A stretch of DNA of 64,000 bases from positions 45,686-109,685 of the forward strand of contig JAYKXP010000146.1 of NCBI GenBank assembly GCA_037176845.1, written 5' to 3'. Of the stretch, positions 35,376-49,327 are shown piece after piece. The notes below the pieces were generated by a model. The model was not told the DNA's origin. It saw only the letters and a list, made by a program, of their open reading frames with translations, and made no database searches. Made by a program: the position numbers and the translations under genes. The first letter of the stretch is position 1; every line of letters begins with the position of its first letter. The stretch comes from Paramarasmius palmivorus (lineage: Eukaryota; Basidiomycota; Agaricomycetes; Agaricales; Marasmiaceae).

Positions 35376-38300
35376 ATGCCAGCTGCAGTGACCACGAAAC
35401 GTCAATTGTCTCGCAAGACTCCTGGGAAAGCTGCCACTAAAGGACCATCGGTTTCGCCTGACCAGTTGGCCAAGCAGCTTGCTGCGACCCTGGTTTCAGA
35501 CCCCAAGGGCAAACGCAAAGCCGACATAACACTTTCAGACGAAGAAAAGCGAGCAAACTCGATGCGTTCTGTCAATACGGCGTCACAACACTTTTCCAGC
35601 CTCGTGAAAACTGGCTGGAAGAGTTCCTCCGACACAAAGTCAACTACCTTTAAAAGCGCTACAGAGTCGGCGCTTTCAGCTGCGAATCACCTGGAGATAC
35701 TAAGGAGGATGAAACAGGATGATTTAGATATCGAGAGAGCGGCGATTAGTGTCTTAGGGAAACTGGTAGCTCTGGACTTGGTGAGTTCCCTCGAATGCCA
35801 TCGCATAGCTGTAATCTGAATTTTCTACGAGTATGATCATGCGTTACGTGCTTTGAAAGCCTTGCATCCACGAATGTGCCTGTTTACTGGTTCCACTGAA
35901 CAGCAAACCAACAGCTCAAACCACTTGCTCTCTCTTCCTATCCCTCCAGAACCACCGCAAAACGACATCACGCTCAATTTGGTCTCCAACTATTTGATTA
36001 ATGCTATAATAATCCTATCTCACTATGCCACGAACACGTCACGATCCTCCACTGCACAACCTGGATTACCGTTTCATTCATTTTGCTCATCATTGGTCTC
36101 TACATCCACCCTCCTAACGTGGATGCCGTCACTCTCTGCCCTCCCTGCGAAATATCTGGACTCTATCCTTACCAGAGGGTATAGTGTAATCAATAAACTT
36201 GCCCAATCGAATTTGAAAGAGGCTCCGGAAACCCTCTTCCACATACGGACGTACGCTATAAAGTGCCTGGCCTACACCAGTCAGGGTACCATAAGTCCCG
36301 ACTCGTTGTGGAACCAAACCACAAAGTTCAGTGCGGAGTATATCAAAACTCAAATAAGCAATAAATCAGCTTCGGAGTCCGAGTCCGCAAGAGTTGTCCT
36401 GGCCTCATATAGCGACATAATATCGGTCACAGAGAAACGAGCAGATCGAAATGTGATGATGTCTGGGCAAGGCTTCCTTCGCTTCTGCGAGTCATGGACT
36501 AGCTTTGCAAATCGTGTAAGTGCTAGTTTTAACGACCGACATTTTTTGCTCACGTTGTCTATTCTCCAGGCCGGAGACTTAGAGTCTTTAGACAGGATTG
36601 GGGCTTTAATGCACTCTGCTGCAATGCCCATCTTGGCAAGCAGACAACCGTCTGATATCCCCACTACCCGAGATCTGCGTTCCGAGGAAGTTCGACCTTC
36701 AGATGTCGAGATTACCAATATCTATACCAACCTCGCACGGATATCTACCGCGCTCAGCCAGGAAATCGGCAACATAGATGGTATGGCCTCTTCGCGTCTC
36801 AGTGTAATTTGGGACTGATATCCTGTTCAGATTCCGGTATCTCCCGGTTACAGGAATGGACCTTCAGGATTAAGGAGTCGTCCATCGTGGATGTATTGTC
36901 GCAGTCATACCAGGACAAGGACACGGAGCGGATAGCAGGCAAGATACAGAGGGCGCTGGAGAAATGTCGTCGTAGTGCGATCAAGACACTGGATGGCGAT
37001 TGTCGTGATAACAGTTCCTTCGTCAATGCAACGCGCAAGCTCGGAGATACTGTAGTCGAAGTATTAGAGCAAGTCTTGAGAAAAGTGGGTTGTTGTATCT
37101 GTGCATTTCACCAGTCGCTAAGCTTTACTTCAGGGACTCCGGGCCGAGTTCATCAACCAGGCTTTAGACACTTTGTTTGTCCTTGCACGTACGACTATCT
37201 TAATACCTGATCCACGAACGTACACGAGTGCCTACGAATATCTCGATCGCGCTGTGACTATTCTGGACATGGTAGACAACGATAATCCCAATTCTCAGAG
37301 CTTGGATCCTTCCAACTATGCTCGATGTACATCTGGAGCGTTTCACAACTTGGCAGGCACCCTTTTCCAGGCCAGTCGCTATGGATCCGCCATATCATTC
37401 TTGAAGGAGAGCTGTCGGCTGGGCATGAAGGCCATGGAGCTTCATCGCCTTTGTAATCGAGCGGAGGAGGAGCGAGACCAGTCAAAGAAGGACCCTTGGA
37501 GACAGCTAGAGGAACAATTATGGAGGCGATGGCAGCTTTTAGCTTTGTGTTACACAAAGATAGGGGAAAGAAAGGTCTGTTCTTGTCGTGTTGTTACCCG
37601 CGCTTCCACTGACTTCTTTGCAGCCCGCATTTGACGCACTTTTACGGTGTATCGAGACTTTCCCGTATATTGAAAGTACTTTCGGCGATCGGGTGAATCG
37701 AACGTCCATGAGTTCCTTATTCGACTTCTCTCCTGTTGTCAAAGAGCTTGCCGGTATCGTGGATCGCGTCTCTTACATGGGCGCATGCGAGCTTCTACTT
37801 GCCGTAGAAGAGTTCTCTTTGCGGCGTGCGCAAGTTGATTTTCCGGGAGTGAAAGGCGCACTTCTGGAGAGACAGCTAGAGACTCTCGACGCACACCGCC
37901 ACAAAGAGGGCATGATAATGACCATTCCCTCTTTGATGAAGGATGCCGTCGATGAATACAAAGAGCGTAACATGCCCGTTCGACGAGCCAGGGTTTTCGT
38001 CCGGGCACTTTCATTCGCCTATTTCACAGGGGCCGACACTACCAAAAACCTAGGGACTGTGAAGGATATCGGGCAGCAAGTTTTACGGGTCTTTGACAGC
38101 CCGGTAAGAGCCCTCAATGTCTTGTTCTCGTTGTGGCTAATAACGTCATTTTAAGGACATGGGTCAAGATCAGCAGCTCATCCATTTCATTCCCGAATAC
38201 CGGGCTTCACTTCATCTCTGGATGAGCCTGCACGCCCATTGTTTGTCGACACCCCAACAATCATCTCTAACGGTCGGGTCTCATGCTGAAGAAGCCTGCA

Positions 38301-41300
38301 GACTCCTTCAGCCGTTGGTAAGTCCCGCATCACCCAGTACCAGTGCGGGCAAGGCAGGCAAGGCATCTTCGAGCAAGAAACCCTCAGTACGACAGCCCAA
38401 ACCATCCAAGACCAGAGCAAAAGCTCCCATAACACCAAAGCCAAGGAATCACGGAGGTAGAGTTTTAGCCCGATGCGCTTCGCGCTTTGCTCTGATATCA
38501 GCCATCTAGAAGCTTTGCAGGACCTCCCAGTAAACGCTGTTAGTACCTCGCCTAGGGATCATGTGGCTCATATGCCTGAGCAGCTCGATTCTCTGTCCAA
38601 GTTGATGGATGCACTCCGTGAGAATCAATGTGCTTTCACTTGTTTTGCACTCTGACCGTTGCTCTAGAATTATGTGCTCATGTACTAGGTCTACTGGCGC
38701 TTAACCTTCAGAAGATACGTATGTTGGACATTGCGCGAAAACTTTCCGAACGCTTTGTCGGAATGGCGAGTGAAGGTAGGCACTTCGGGGCGTTCGCTCA
38801 ATTTGTCGCATCTACTGAAAGAGCAATTTTAGGTTACATTGTGTCTTCATCTTCGTTGGCTCGTGAATACCTGCTTCTTGGAAAATTCCACCGGGCTAAG
38901 AAGGTGTTTGAGCTCACTCAGTCAGCCGTGCAGCAGAACATATGCTCCGAGCATTGTGCCATCACTTTCTTTCTCAATTTTGCAGAATTATGCGCCTTCA
39001 TCGGTGACGTTCCGCGTGGGTATGTGCTACGTCTCATAATGATTTTCATTCTCATGACCTTGATAAAGTGCAGAACTTTATGCTGAAGCCAATAAGATTG
39101 CAAGTCGGGTTGTAGACGACCAACAATCATCCTTTCACAAGGCCCAGGCACGCATCATGCGCATCGAAAGGATTGCGATGGCCGGCAACGTACTAGCTAC
39201 TGTCTCTTCTGCTCAGGTATGCATAATACTTCAGTACAGGTACATCGATGACTAAGGTCTCCAATACAGAACGATACAGTAGTATCCCTGAAATGGCTGC
39301 TACATTCGCTTCGGCTTTGGAATAGGGCGTGGGAATTCCTAACGCGTCTCCAACCAACAACATCACGTGCACCTAAATCTGTCGAAGACTCCAATCCATT
39401 CGAGGTTGCTAGCTTACGAGATGCGCTTCCTGTCGTTACACCACAAACCTTGGAAACCAAAAAGGTATATACGCGCAAGTCTTCTATGTCAGGGCTAGAG
39501 TGGAGGATTAGCCAAGGTCTCCTTCAAACGATGTTTACATTAGGTCAAGTCTATCTTGCCAGAGGCTCGTCAAGGGAAGCACAGTACTTCTTTGAACAAG
39601 CACGAGATTTGGCCGATGCTATCAATTCTCCTGCATTTTTATGTAGAGCAATAGCAAGATTAGAGGAGATCCAAATGCATGAAGGTCGATTGACTGACCC
39701 GGAACGTCTAGAAGAACTGGATATTCTTTTAGGACGTGAGACATGCGTGGACGTTGCAGATATCCATCGTTTGAAGGGAGATCTCGAGCAACGTATTGCA
39801 AACATCGAAGATGCACAAGGACATTATGGAGCGGCTCTAAGAACATTGGAGGAATTTGATGGACTGTTTGGAAAGCTGGATGGTGTCGAGTTTGGGTTTG
39901 TTTCGTTTAATAAGCTCCTTTGGTGGCCTGCTAACGACTCAGTGCAGGCCACGTTATTCTCTTGGCTCAAACCCCGGCAATGATCTACTTACACCAACAC
40001 TGTTGATTCGCATCTTAAAGGAACACAGTGAGGACCTTTTTATTATACGCAAACTATTTGTCCTGACATCTTTCAGTCTGGCTATTACGGGATGATGATA
40101 GCGACCGTTTTGATGAACTCCTCAATAGGTTTCTAGCAATTCCACCCTCATTGCAGTCTCAAGCTGAGAAAGATGCACTCATGGCAAAGCTCACTCTGCA
40201 CGACGTGTACAGGCGGAGTCGCATTGATATGTTCCTCAGTTCGATTGGGGAGACAGGTACGTCAGGACTCATAAAAGATGCATTTCCTTGTCTCATTCTC
40301 GCGACAGCTGTTGCTCTCCCCATGGGAACTTCAAGTACCTTTGCTGCCTCGCTTTCCCCGTCACTTCAAGACGTACTACGTAGTCTTGAAAACGCCGAAC
40401 AACTATTCTGGTCTCAGTTGCTAGCGCATGGTGACACCGGCTATGTGCCTGATGTGCGGGCTGCTATCGTTTGTATCGCACTCATTCGATCCTTCCAAGC
40501 TTCCCTTGGTCGCTCCGAACTTGCCAGCTCTCGACTTATGGCTGGCCTACTTGGTATGTAGACTGGTTTTCTAGCCTCTAAATGTTGCTGAAAGAGTTTG
40601 CAGATGCCTCTGCAGCTGTCACGTTGCGCCGAGAAATGCTGGAGGTGATCAGTCTTAAATTTCCGCTACTGGTGCCGCAGGATGATCTTTCCTGGCCTAC
40701 AATCGGCTCCGACGGTGCACTTATTCACCGTCCGCCACACAAGCGCCAACTTCGTCTTGATTCATCCGATGACGAAGACGAGGATTCCGACTCAGAAGAA
40801 TCTTCGCTTACAGGATATTGGGAGTCAGTGCGTCAGAGGTATCGCTCCTTTGTACTGAACGAAGAAACCTTGTCGTGTCCTCTCGCTCATATACCACCCC
40901 ACTGGACTGTTGTGCATATCACGGTCACAGACGACCGAAAAACACTCTTCGTCTCGCGGCAAAGAGGCAGTAGCGGTGCCAAAGATCATCCTCTCATGTT
41001 CTGTATTCCACTGCAGGGCAGGCGAGAGGGCTCCGACGACGATTCGGAGCAGCAATTGACTTTCGAAGCTGTGGTTGAAGAGTTCAACGAGATCATTCGA
41101 CTAAGCAATGAGACGACCAAGGTTGCAGCCTCAATAAGAGAAGATCAAAGTGCTCGAGCCAAGTGGTGGAAGGACCGTGGAGCTCTGGACACTCGACTCC
41201 AGGACCTGTTGGACAACATCGAGTTTTGCTGGTTAGGTGCATTCAAGGTACGAGTAGATTCCTTGGTTCCCTTTCACGGCACTTAAACACCAGTTCTAGA

Positions 41301-42643
41301 CCATTCTCAGCAAAAATACCCACCTGTCTCAAGAGGGAATCGCTAACCTCCGTATTCAATTTGACCGCGTATTCCAACAAGGTCTTCGACTTCAAGACAA
41401 GAAGACAAAAGAGAAAGCTCTCGGACACGGTAAAGCACCTTCGGAAAGCTGGGGGCCCAACCGTGTCACACTAGATGATGCACTCGTCGAATGTTTTTCC
41501 ACGCTTTCGCCCGAGTGTCGAGATGAAGAGCTAGAGGATCTAGTGTATTTCGTGCTAGACCTCTACCAATTCCACGGTGTACCTGTCGCCATAGCCGAAA
41601 TCGACGTGGACCAGGTCGTTGTGGATCTGAGGACTGTACTCCAAGAACATACAGCAAAGTCAAAACCATCAACCCAGCCTCGGCGCCCGGGAGCATTTGG
41701 ACACCAAAGTTCGACGGCAGCGGCAGGGAACGAGGACGAACATTTGTTCTTAGTCCTTGACAAGAATGTACAGGGTCTTCCTTGGGAGAGTATACCGGCG
41801 CTTCGGGGAAGAAGCGTTAGCCGTATTCCGAGCATATCATTCCTACTCGACAGGCTACATTTCTCTCGGTGGCGGCGGGAACACGATCAGTCATCGACAG
41901 CTACAGGGAAGATGAAATCGTCTGTCTCAGAAACGATGGATCGTGCCGTTGTGGACCCTCGTCGTGGGTATTACATTATAAATCCCAGTGGAGACCTCCG
42001 GCGAACGGAGGAACGCTTTAAACCCTGGCTCAAGGAGATGGAAAGCGTTGGATGGGAAGGTGTATCTGGGCGGGCGCCTACCGAATTGGAGATGCTTAGA
42101 GCCCTAGAGCAGAACGATTTGGTGGTGTGAGTTCCTTATTATATCGCCTCGGAACTATCTAATAACTGAACGGCCACTGTGATAGGTACTTTGGTCACGG
42201 CGGGGCGGAACAATATGTTCGTTCGCACAAGATTCGGCATTTACGAAAATGTGCAGCTGTTATGCTCTGGGGTTGTTCGTCTGGCTACTTGAAGGATATG
42301 GGTGACTTTGACCGTGTTGGTACTCCGCTGAATTATATGCTGGCTGGATGGTGAGTCTCTCTCTTCATGAATAGAGGTCAGGAAACTGATGATTTCCATT
42401 CAAAGTCCAACCCTGGTCGCTAACCTGTGGGACGTGACAGACAAGGATATTGATGCATTCTCACAGTCGGTGTTTGATAAGCTCAATATGAACGCGGATA
42501 ATCTCCGTGGAAAACGGAAGGCTGATAAACGTCACAAGGAGACGTCAGTCGTTGAAGCAGTTGCGCAATCCAGGAGTGTTTGCAAGCTCAAGTACCTTAC
42601 GGGGGCTGCACCGGTGGTATATGGTATTCCGTACTATCTATAA
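35376..42643 (+). CDS. ESP1: Separase, cysteine protease that cleaves cohesin
   Basis: A very large multi-exon gene (about 7.3 kb). The C-terminal caspase-like domain is diagnostic: LVLDKNVQGLPWESIPALRG, SRIPSISFLLDRL, then YFGHGGAEQY with the catalytic His (codon 42196-42198) and VMLWGCSSGYL with the catalytic Cys (codon 42274-42276). AGCPTLVANLWDVTDKDID and the end VYGIPYYL follow. The N-terminal 1500 or so residues are helical-repeat sequence with little conservation, as is normal for separases. The start at ATG 35376 (MPAAVTTKRQLSRKTPGKA) is preferred because upstream in-frame codons have no ATG. Separase cleaves the cohesin kleisin at anaphase and is held by securin. The frame appears intact through all exons I followed, although the exact junctions in the middle (37100-40600) are uncertain. 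Confidence 0.93.
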
Positions 42644-43074
42644 TCAGGAATTCATCTCGAATGGTATCTATGTCGTTATGCTTCCCGTGTAAATGGCACG
42701 CATATATGTGGATGGAAGACGGGGGAATCGGACGAAAGGCTAACACCTCGATCACACGTTTGTTACTACATTCATCATCGTTCATGCTATTCAACAAGGG
42801 ATTCACATGAAATCATAAGGATATTCTGATACCTACAAGTATCACGAAGCAGAATATGCGTCTGTACACTAAAAGGTTAAGGAGAGTTTTGCATACTGGA
42901 GAAATACAACAGTGACGACAAAGTGACGACGCCACGACCAAGAAAAGAGAAAGTCTATACCAATACTCTAATAGTCTATGATGAGGGAATGTCCAAAAAG
43001 CTATAAAAATATCGTTGAGCTCCTATCGCTATTGGAATTCTAAACATAACACTCACGAGGAACAGGGCACGAAT
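42644..43074. other. Intergenic between convergent separase and perilipin genes
   Basis: Shared 3' region of two convergent genes. AT-rich, with no gene seen. Confidence 0.5.
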
Positions 43075-44241
43075 CTACGATGCGCGTCCATTCTCGCCCT
43101 CTTTAACTTGGACAGGGTCTCCAGACACCTGACGTACAGATTTGGCCTTTTCCAAGAGCTCCAAAATGTTCTGCTTCATCGTCTCCAAGAGGGGGCTAAC
43201 GCGTTCTGTCACCTCACTCCTAGCACGCACCGCCTTCTCCTGCAGAGATACATCCTTGGCGACGATAATCTCGTGGAGCTCCGACGATAGTTCTCGGAGA
43301 GTCTTCTGGAGCTCGGGAATCCGTTGAGAGGAGTTATGATACGCGGCTGCAGCGGAAGATTGGAGGGAACCGGATATTTCGTGCAATTGAGATTGCAAGC
43401 TGTGGATCTGGGTGATCATTGTATCCGAAAGGGCCTGAACGCGAGCCTGAGCTTGGGCTGCGGAAGCATTGGCAGCTGATACAATAGAATGAGCGGTTTC
43501 GGTTGCGCGATGTCTAGGATATATCAATTAGTGGAAATCCAGGGTGGTTGACGTCAAGGGGTGCTTACACCAGAGCCGAATGGTTCTGCAGCTCCTTAAA
43601 CTGCTCGTTCGAGTAAACCTGGAGCTCGTTTCGAAGTATCTTAGAGAGGTCGTAAGCACGTTGGTATTGGTATTTCGCTTCGCGACCGGATTCTGACGAA
43701 GGAGTGTTTGGGTTCGAATTAAGCTTGCTGACAGCTTCTTCGAAAACGTTGACGATCGGTGCGAAACTCTATTGATATGAATCATGAGAATTAAGAAAGC
43801 GCGCATAGATAAGAGAAGGCACACCTTATCGATACCCTGAGCAACGTGTAGTGCGGGGTTTCTTACCCGCTCATCGTAGGTTCGAGTCGCGTAGTCCGCG
43901 TATTGTTGCTGGATCTCGTGGATCGAGTTATAGACCTCCTCTGGGGTTGCCTTGAAGGGGTACGGGTAACGCGACTCTACCATGTCAACCGCCTTGTTGG
44001 CGTAGCCGTCAACGCGAACGATGATAGGTGCGATTGAGCATTGAAGAGGTTCTGAGAGCTTGAGGGCAGCTTCAGAAAGGCCTTTGGCGGTTGAGTATGG
44101 TGAACGCGTATAGGGATTGGTGGAGAGCGTGCCATTGACCTTCTCAAGCGAAGACTGGACAAGAGGAATGGAGATGACACGATTGAGAACAGTGATTTCT
44201 GGAGCCTTTTGAGACTCGGAGGTGGTAGTGGTCGAAGACAT
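43075..44241 (-). CDS. Fungal perilipin-like lipid-droplet protein
   Basis: Predicted lipid-droplet coat protein. The start is MSSTTTTSESQKAPEITVLN at 44241. The next part (NRVISIPLVQSSLEKVNGTL, TNPYTRSPYSTAKGLSEAAL, PLQCSIAPIIVRVDGYANK, VESRYPYPF) is the conserved perilipin-type N-terminal region. The C-terminal half is long amphipathic helices rich in Ala, Gln and Glu (SAANASAAQAQARVQALS, ELQKTLRELSSELHEI), which suits surface binding to droplets. The stop is at 43075 after EGENGRAS. Two introns are visible (about 43770-43826 and 43515-43567). Known fungal relatives protect stored triacylglycerol from lipases. Identification rests on remembered family pattern, not on a catalytic motif. Confidence 0.8.
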
Positions 44242-45999
44242 GACGGTGGTGGTTGAGAGGCAAGAAGGAAATGAATTCGCCGCTGCTTTTATTTTGACAG
44301 GAAGCACAGTTGCGTTTTCATGTGATTCTGCCACGTGGGCATCTGGAGGCAGATAAGATAAAAAGATGAAAAAAATTTTTTTTCCATCTTGGCGACACAG
44401 CGTTGCTGTCATCGCTGCCTCGAGAGTCACAATCCATCTCCGAGTCGATTTACGACCTCGTACAATCACATGCATCTTTTTGCCAGACAACCAGAAGGTG
44501 ATGGTATGTACATGCGAAACTGACAGTGATATCAATACACGGCTGCCCAGATGTCTGTGTCTCGATGCATTCCAGTTCTTGCTCTGTCATTTCCCACATG
44601 CCCAGCTTCTGGCCCCGGAATGCTCACTTCAAAGTCTCGTTCTTTCCAGACTGATGGCATCCGCAAGGTCAAGCTGTTTAGGCTTTTTAGCAACAGCATT
44701 TCCGCAGAAAATCATGCGCATCAGACTCACGGAGATCATGGTGATGTCCTCAAAAGTACTGGAGAATGTTAATACATCACGAGCATACCTTCCCAAGCTT
44801 CTATGCTTTCAAGGAATGGACACGGATGAACCCTTTCTCAGGAATTGCATTATATCAGGTGAAGACCCTCGAAGGCCGCAAGCGAACGCCACTTCGCATT
44901 CGCATCCATGACATTATAACTTCAGATGAGGATACTACTCAACTCTCACTGTGACAAGACACAGCACTGGCGCATCTGGCTCAGGAATTCGCGATAGAAG
45001 TCGTAACATCGATTTGTACAGTACGTGATATCTACCCCAAGTCCTGATTTCGACAGGCGAGGTCTTCGAGAGCTGTGGAGGCGGCCGAATAGTTTTATGT
45101 CGTCAACGGTTCTCCATCGCTGTCAGCACCTTCAATTTGAAGCTTTGACCCTGCTGTTAAACTTCAGCTTCAGGCCTGATTCTGAAGCTTGAAGGCTCGG
45201 TTGTGCGGGCTATATCGCCGAACGGAGGCAGTGGTTCGGATCACAAACGCGGAATTCAGCCTGATTTCTCACGCAATTTGCCGGTTTCTCTGCCTGTCAT
45301 TGTCATTGTCAACGCTGCAAATCAGCAAATCGTGAGTGTTCTGCCTCTCCCATAGGATGTAGTACTAATAGTCACCAAAGGTCTTCTTAATTCCAAAATT
45401 CCAGAATCACAGAAATGTGAGCTCGCTACATCTTACAATTCCGTCTATTTACACCACTCGGAAAAAACAAAACGAGTTCCTGAGTAGTTTGAGCCAAAGC
45501 CTAGTCTTGCATACGCGTTTATTTTTACCTGTCATTATCGTCTTCTCTATCAAACTGACGCCATCCCAGCTCGTTGGACCGTTACAGGAACGTCTCCCAA
45601 ACGCGGCTTCTGCGTCATTCTGTTCTCGATGTTAAAGAAGCGTTGAACCGAACAGGGAGCGACTTACAAGACGCACGACCACCATCTCATTCGAGAGACA
45701 CCTATTACCCAGCGAAACAAGATGAGAGGCTATCGCGACCAACAGAACCATACCGACAATGTTCCTGGCCAACAATTCTCTCTCCACTAACACACTGACC
45801 ATATGCATTACTCAATGATTCTTCTCTCGGATCTTATCACGCTGGACTTGCGTTTGATGGTGCAAAGATTAGGATTTTCGTGACTGGAAAAGGCCTAGGA
45901 ATGGATAGATAAATTGGACCTCTCAAAGAAGATCGCTTTCCGAGACGCTTTCACGCTCCCTTTCGCCCCCTCACCTCTTCGGTTCGATTTGGGCCCCGC
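44242..45999. other. 1.75-kb divergent intergenic region
   Basis: It lies between the perilipin and OPT start codons. Open stretches at 44366-44911 and 45417-45798 (+) have no domain and no coding bias that I can see. It holds an imperfect inverted repeat at 45162-45194 and a poly-T tract near 44372-44382. It is probably regulatory. Confidence 0.4.
45162..45194. repeat. Imperfect inverted repeat (hairpin)
   Basis: The left arm CTTCAGCTTCAG (45162-45173) pairs with the right arm CTGAAGCTTGAAG (45182-45194) with one bulged base around an 8-nt spacer. Intergenic, role unknown. Confidence 0.5.
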
Positions 46000-48900
46000 A
46001 TGAGTGCAGCTACTCCCCTCACACCAACGTCTGAAAAGGTCGACGAACATCAGGTTCCGACTTTGGGACACGACTCCAACTTGAAGTTCAAGGACTCGAA
46101 GAAGCTCGAGGACTTTGAAAAGGTCGATACGGAATCTGAAGGGCACGAAACATACAAGGGCGAGCCTATCATCAATAGCGGTGTTGATGTCTCAAAGTTT
46201 ATCGTGGATCTGAGGGACGACGGCGATGAAGCCGTGACTTTTCGCTCTCTTGCGCTGGGGACCGTTATCGCTGGACTGGGAGCGGCGTTGAGCCAGGTGA
46301 GCAGGTCTCTGAGTGTATCTGTCGTGTCCCGAGGAACATGAGCTTATCTGTGCTTCGAATAGATCTACTATTTTAAGCCGGTGGTTGTCTCGGTCTCCAC
46401 GGTCTTTCTCCTGCTCGTCACGTACACTCTCGGGGAAGCTTTAGCCAACTTACTTCCCCGACGTGCGTCAGTTCAAGGAACCAAGCTACACTTTTTAGGT
46501 CCCGTGCTACATTTCTTGAATCCGGGTCCTTTTCGGCTCAAAGAAGTACGTCAAAGTCTTATCTCCGCAAGGTCTGTCATCCAATGTTGAACATTGATAC
46601 TTTAGCACGTCGTCGCCACAATCATCTCATCGACGGCCGCGTACGGAAGTGTCGCCGTGAATAATTTCGCTGTCCAAAGGGTGAGTTACTTGTCTTCGTG
46701 GTATTCATGATACTCACGCCCCGTGTTTCCATTCCAGCTGTTTTACGATACCAATGTGGGTGCACTAACAGCGATTCTCGGCGCCTTTTCTACTGCATGC
46801 TTCGGGTGTGTCTTGCCGAACGACTTGAAATTTATGTATCCTAACAGAGTACTCTTATCGTCATAGAATGGGACTGGTGGGAATTCTACGTCCTCTGACT
46901 GTCTATCCATCTGCGATGGTATACTGGGGTGTAAGTCATACTGGCATTTACCCCTTATCAAACTTACACTAATCTCGACACAGAACCTCCCAACTGTATC
47001 TGTCTTCCAAGGTGACTTGTCTTGCACCCTCCTTTCAATCATTTTACCGATTCTGAAGTGACCATAACTCATCAGCTCTTCACTTTGACACCGCCGGCAA
47101 TGCTAAACGCAAGAAACTCTTCTGGGGTGCCTTCAGTGGCATGTTCATATGGGAGATTATACCGGCGTATCTTTTTCCTCTGCTCAATGGGTTCAGCGTG
47201 TTTTGCCTGGCAAGTCAGAAGGCGTCGAGAAGAGTCCGAGACGTCTTTACAAATATCTTTGGCGGAGCGGAAGGAAATGAGGGGTTGGGGTTACTTTCGA
47301 TTTCGCTTGATTGGCAGTAAGTGTAATTGGCTTGGTGGTATTTGATATGAGGTGGCTGATGATTTTTTACGAAGGTATATTGGCTCGACGTAGGAAAACT
47401 TTTAGCCTTGCGACCGTGGACGATTACTGACCAGTACTCATAGATATATGAGTCTGCCGTTGATCCAACAAGGTGAGTGATTCGCTGTGGCCGGCGCCTC
47501 CTATGACTGACTATCGACAAAGCGAATTCATGGGTTGGCTACTTCATCTGCTACGTCGCCGTCCTAGCAATCTATTACTCCAACACCTGGAACGTAAGTC
47601 GACGCCTTCAGACTCGCTTCTCGTCCTAACTGCCATTCCCACTCGTAGTCCCTTGCCTTCCCCATGCTTTCCACATCCATCTTCTCCGCCAACGGTTCCG
47701 TGTACAAACAGTCCGCCGTGTTTGGCTCCCATTTCGTCCTCAACCAGACCGCTCTAGAAGAGATCGGACTCCCAGCTCTAACTGGTTCCAATGCCTGGTC
47801 CAATCTAACAAACAACCTCGGTATCGGCGGGCTCATAGCGCATGTGATATTGTTCTGGGGAGGCGAGGTCCGGGACGCGATTAAGCAAGGGATTAATAGG
47901 ACACAGCCGGATCCGCATTACCAGGCCATGTTGAAGTATAAAGAGGTTCCATGGTGGTGGTACCAGATTTTGCTGTGGTTGTCGTTTTTGGCTGGTGAGT
48001 GAAGAACAAACTTCAAGGCTTCATGTGTTAATCGGAATATAGGCCTCATTGTCGTCATTAGGGGCCAGACAACCCTTCCTTGGTGGTCGTATATCATTGC
48101 GCTTATAGTTGGGATGTTCATCACGGTTTGTTGAATTTTTTACTTGTTTCGATAAACTGAGCGAGTTGCGTTAAAGCCCTTCTCAACTATTCTGTACGGA
48201 CGCATGGGAAACGGTGTCGCTACGAATCAGCTTATGAAGATGATTCCTGGTGCTATTAATCCTGGGAGACCGGTTGCAAACCTCTACGTAAGTTTTCATT
48301 CGCTCTGAAGCTACATGATATTCCTCTAATGGCGCGGTATAGTTTTCAATGTGGAGCCACGACGTCGTATCAACTTCTATCGGACTCGCAGGAGACCTAA
48401 AGATCGGTCAATACCTCAAGGTGCCACCTCGCGTGATGTTCTTGTCGCAGCTTTGGGGAACCGTTCTAGGTGTTGCCGTGAATTACAGTAAGTATCGCTC
48501 GAAGCCACCAATTTTTAAATGCTTACCCTGTCGATTTCCAGTCGTAATGATAACTGTCGTCGACTCGCAACGCGAAGTCCTCCTCGATCCTCGAGGAACA
48601 AACGTATGGAGTGGACAATCAGTGCAGAGTTTGAACAGCGCAGCTGTTACTTGGTCGCTAGCGAAACAGTTGTATGGGCCTGATGGACCTTATTTAGTTA
48701 TTCCTCTGGTTAGTCGACTCTTCATCACCCCGGAAGTATCCCAATGCTGATAGATATATTAGGGCCTCGTCCTCGGTGCGATACCGACCATGATCCAATT
48801 CTTGATATCCAAACGCTGGCCTGTAATCGGTGGCGTCCGAGTTGACAGCCTAATCTTACCCATTGTGTGGAACGTACGCCTCCTACTCGCCTTTGTTCCT

Positions 48901-49278
48901 TTAACGTACTAACACAACCCGCACAGTTCGCCAATTGGATGACAACCGGTGTCACCTCCGTAATGACATCCATCATCGCCGTAGGGCTCGTATCTCAGCT
49001 CTGGCTTCGTCGCTACCACCCTGGATGGTACAAGAAATACAATTACATCTTGGGAGGAGCGTTGGATGGAGGCTCGCAAGTGATGATTTTCATTTTGGCG
49101 TTTGCAGTGTTTGGTGCGTCGGGGGTTGAGAGGCCGTTCCCTGCAGTGAGTCCTTTCTTTTTTTCTGTGTTTTTTATCTGGGGAAAGGAAAGGGCTGACT
49201 AGTAATTGATAGTGGGCGGGTAATCCGGCAAAGGGAAACGTGGATTATTGTAATGGTAATGGTGCACTGGATGATTGA
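46000..49278 (+). CDS. OPT-family oligopeptide transporter
   Basis: A proton-coupled plasma-membrane importer of small peptides or glutathione-like substrates. The acidic cytosolic N-terminus (MSAATPLTPTSEKVDEHQ) is followed by about a dozen membrane segments split by many short introns. OPT signatures are visible: FLNPGPFRLKEH (the NPGPFxxKEH motif), YDTNVGALTAILGAFST, FWGAFSGMFIWEIIPAY, FSMWSHDVV, GDLKIGQYLKVPPRVMF (the KIPPR-type motif), WSLAKQLYGPDGPY and KKYNYILGGALDGG. The end is NVDYCNGNGALDD at 49278. Its length is normal for the family. It converges on the HNH gene with 49 bp between stops. Confidence 0.92.
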
Positions 49279-49327
49279 GCGTCAAGCGTAGTGAATGGTA
49301 TTGTATACGTAGTAAGACGATCGTATT

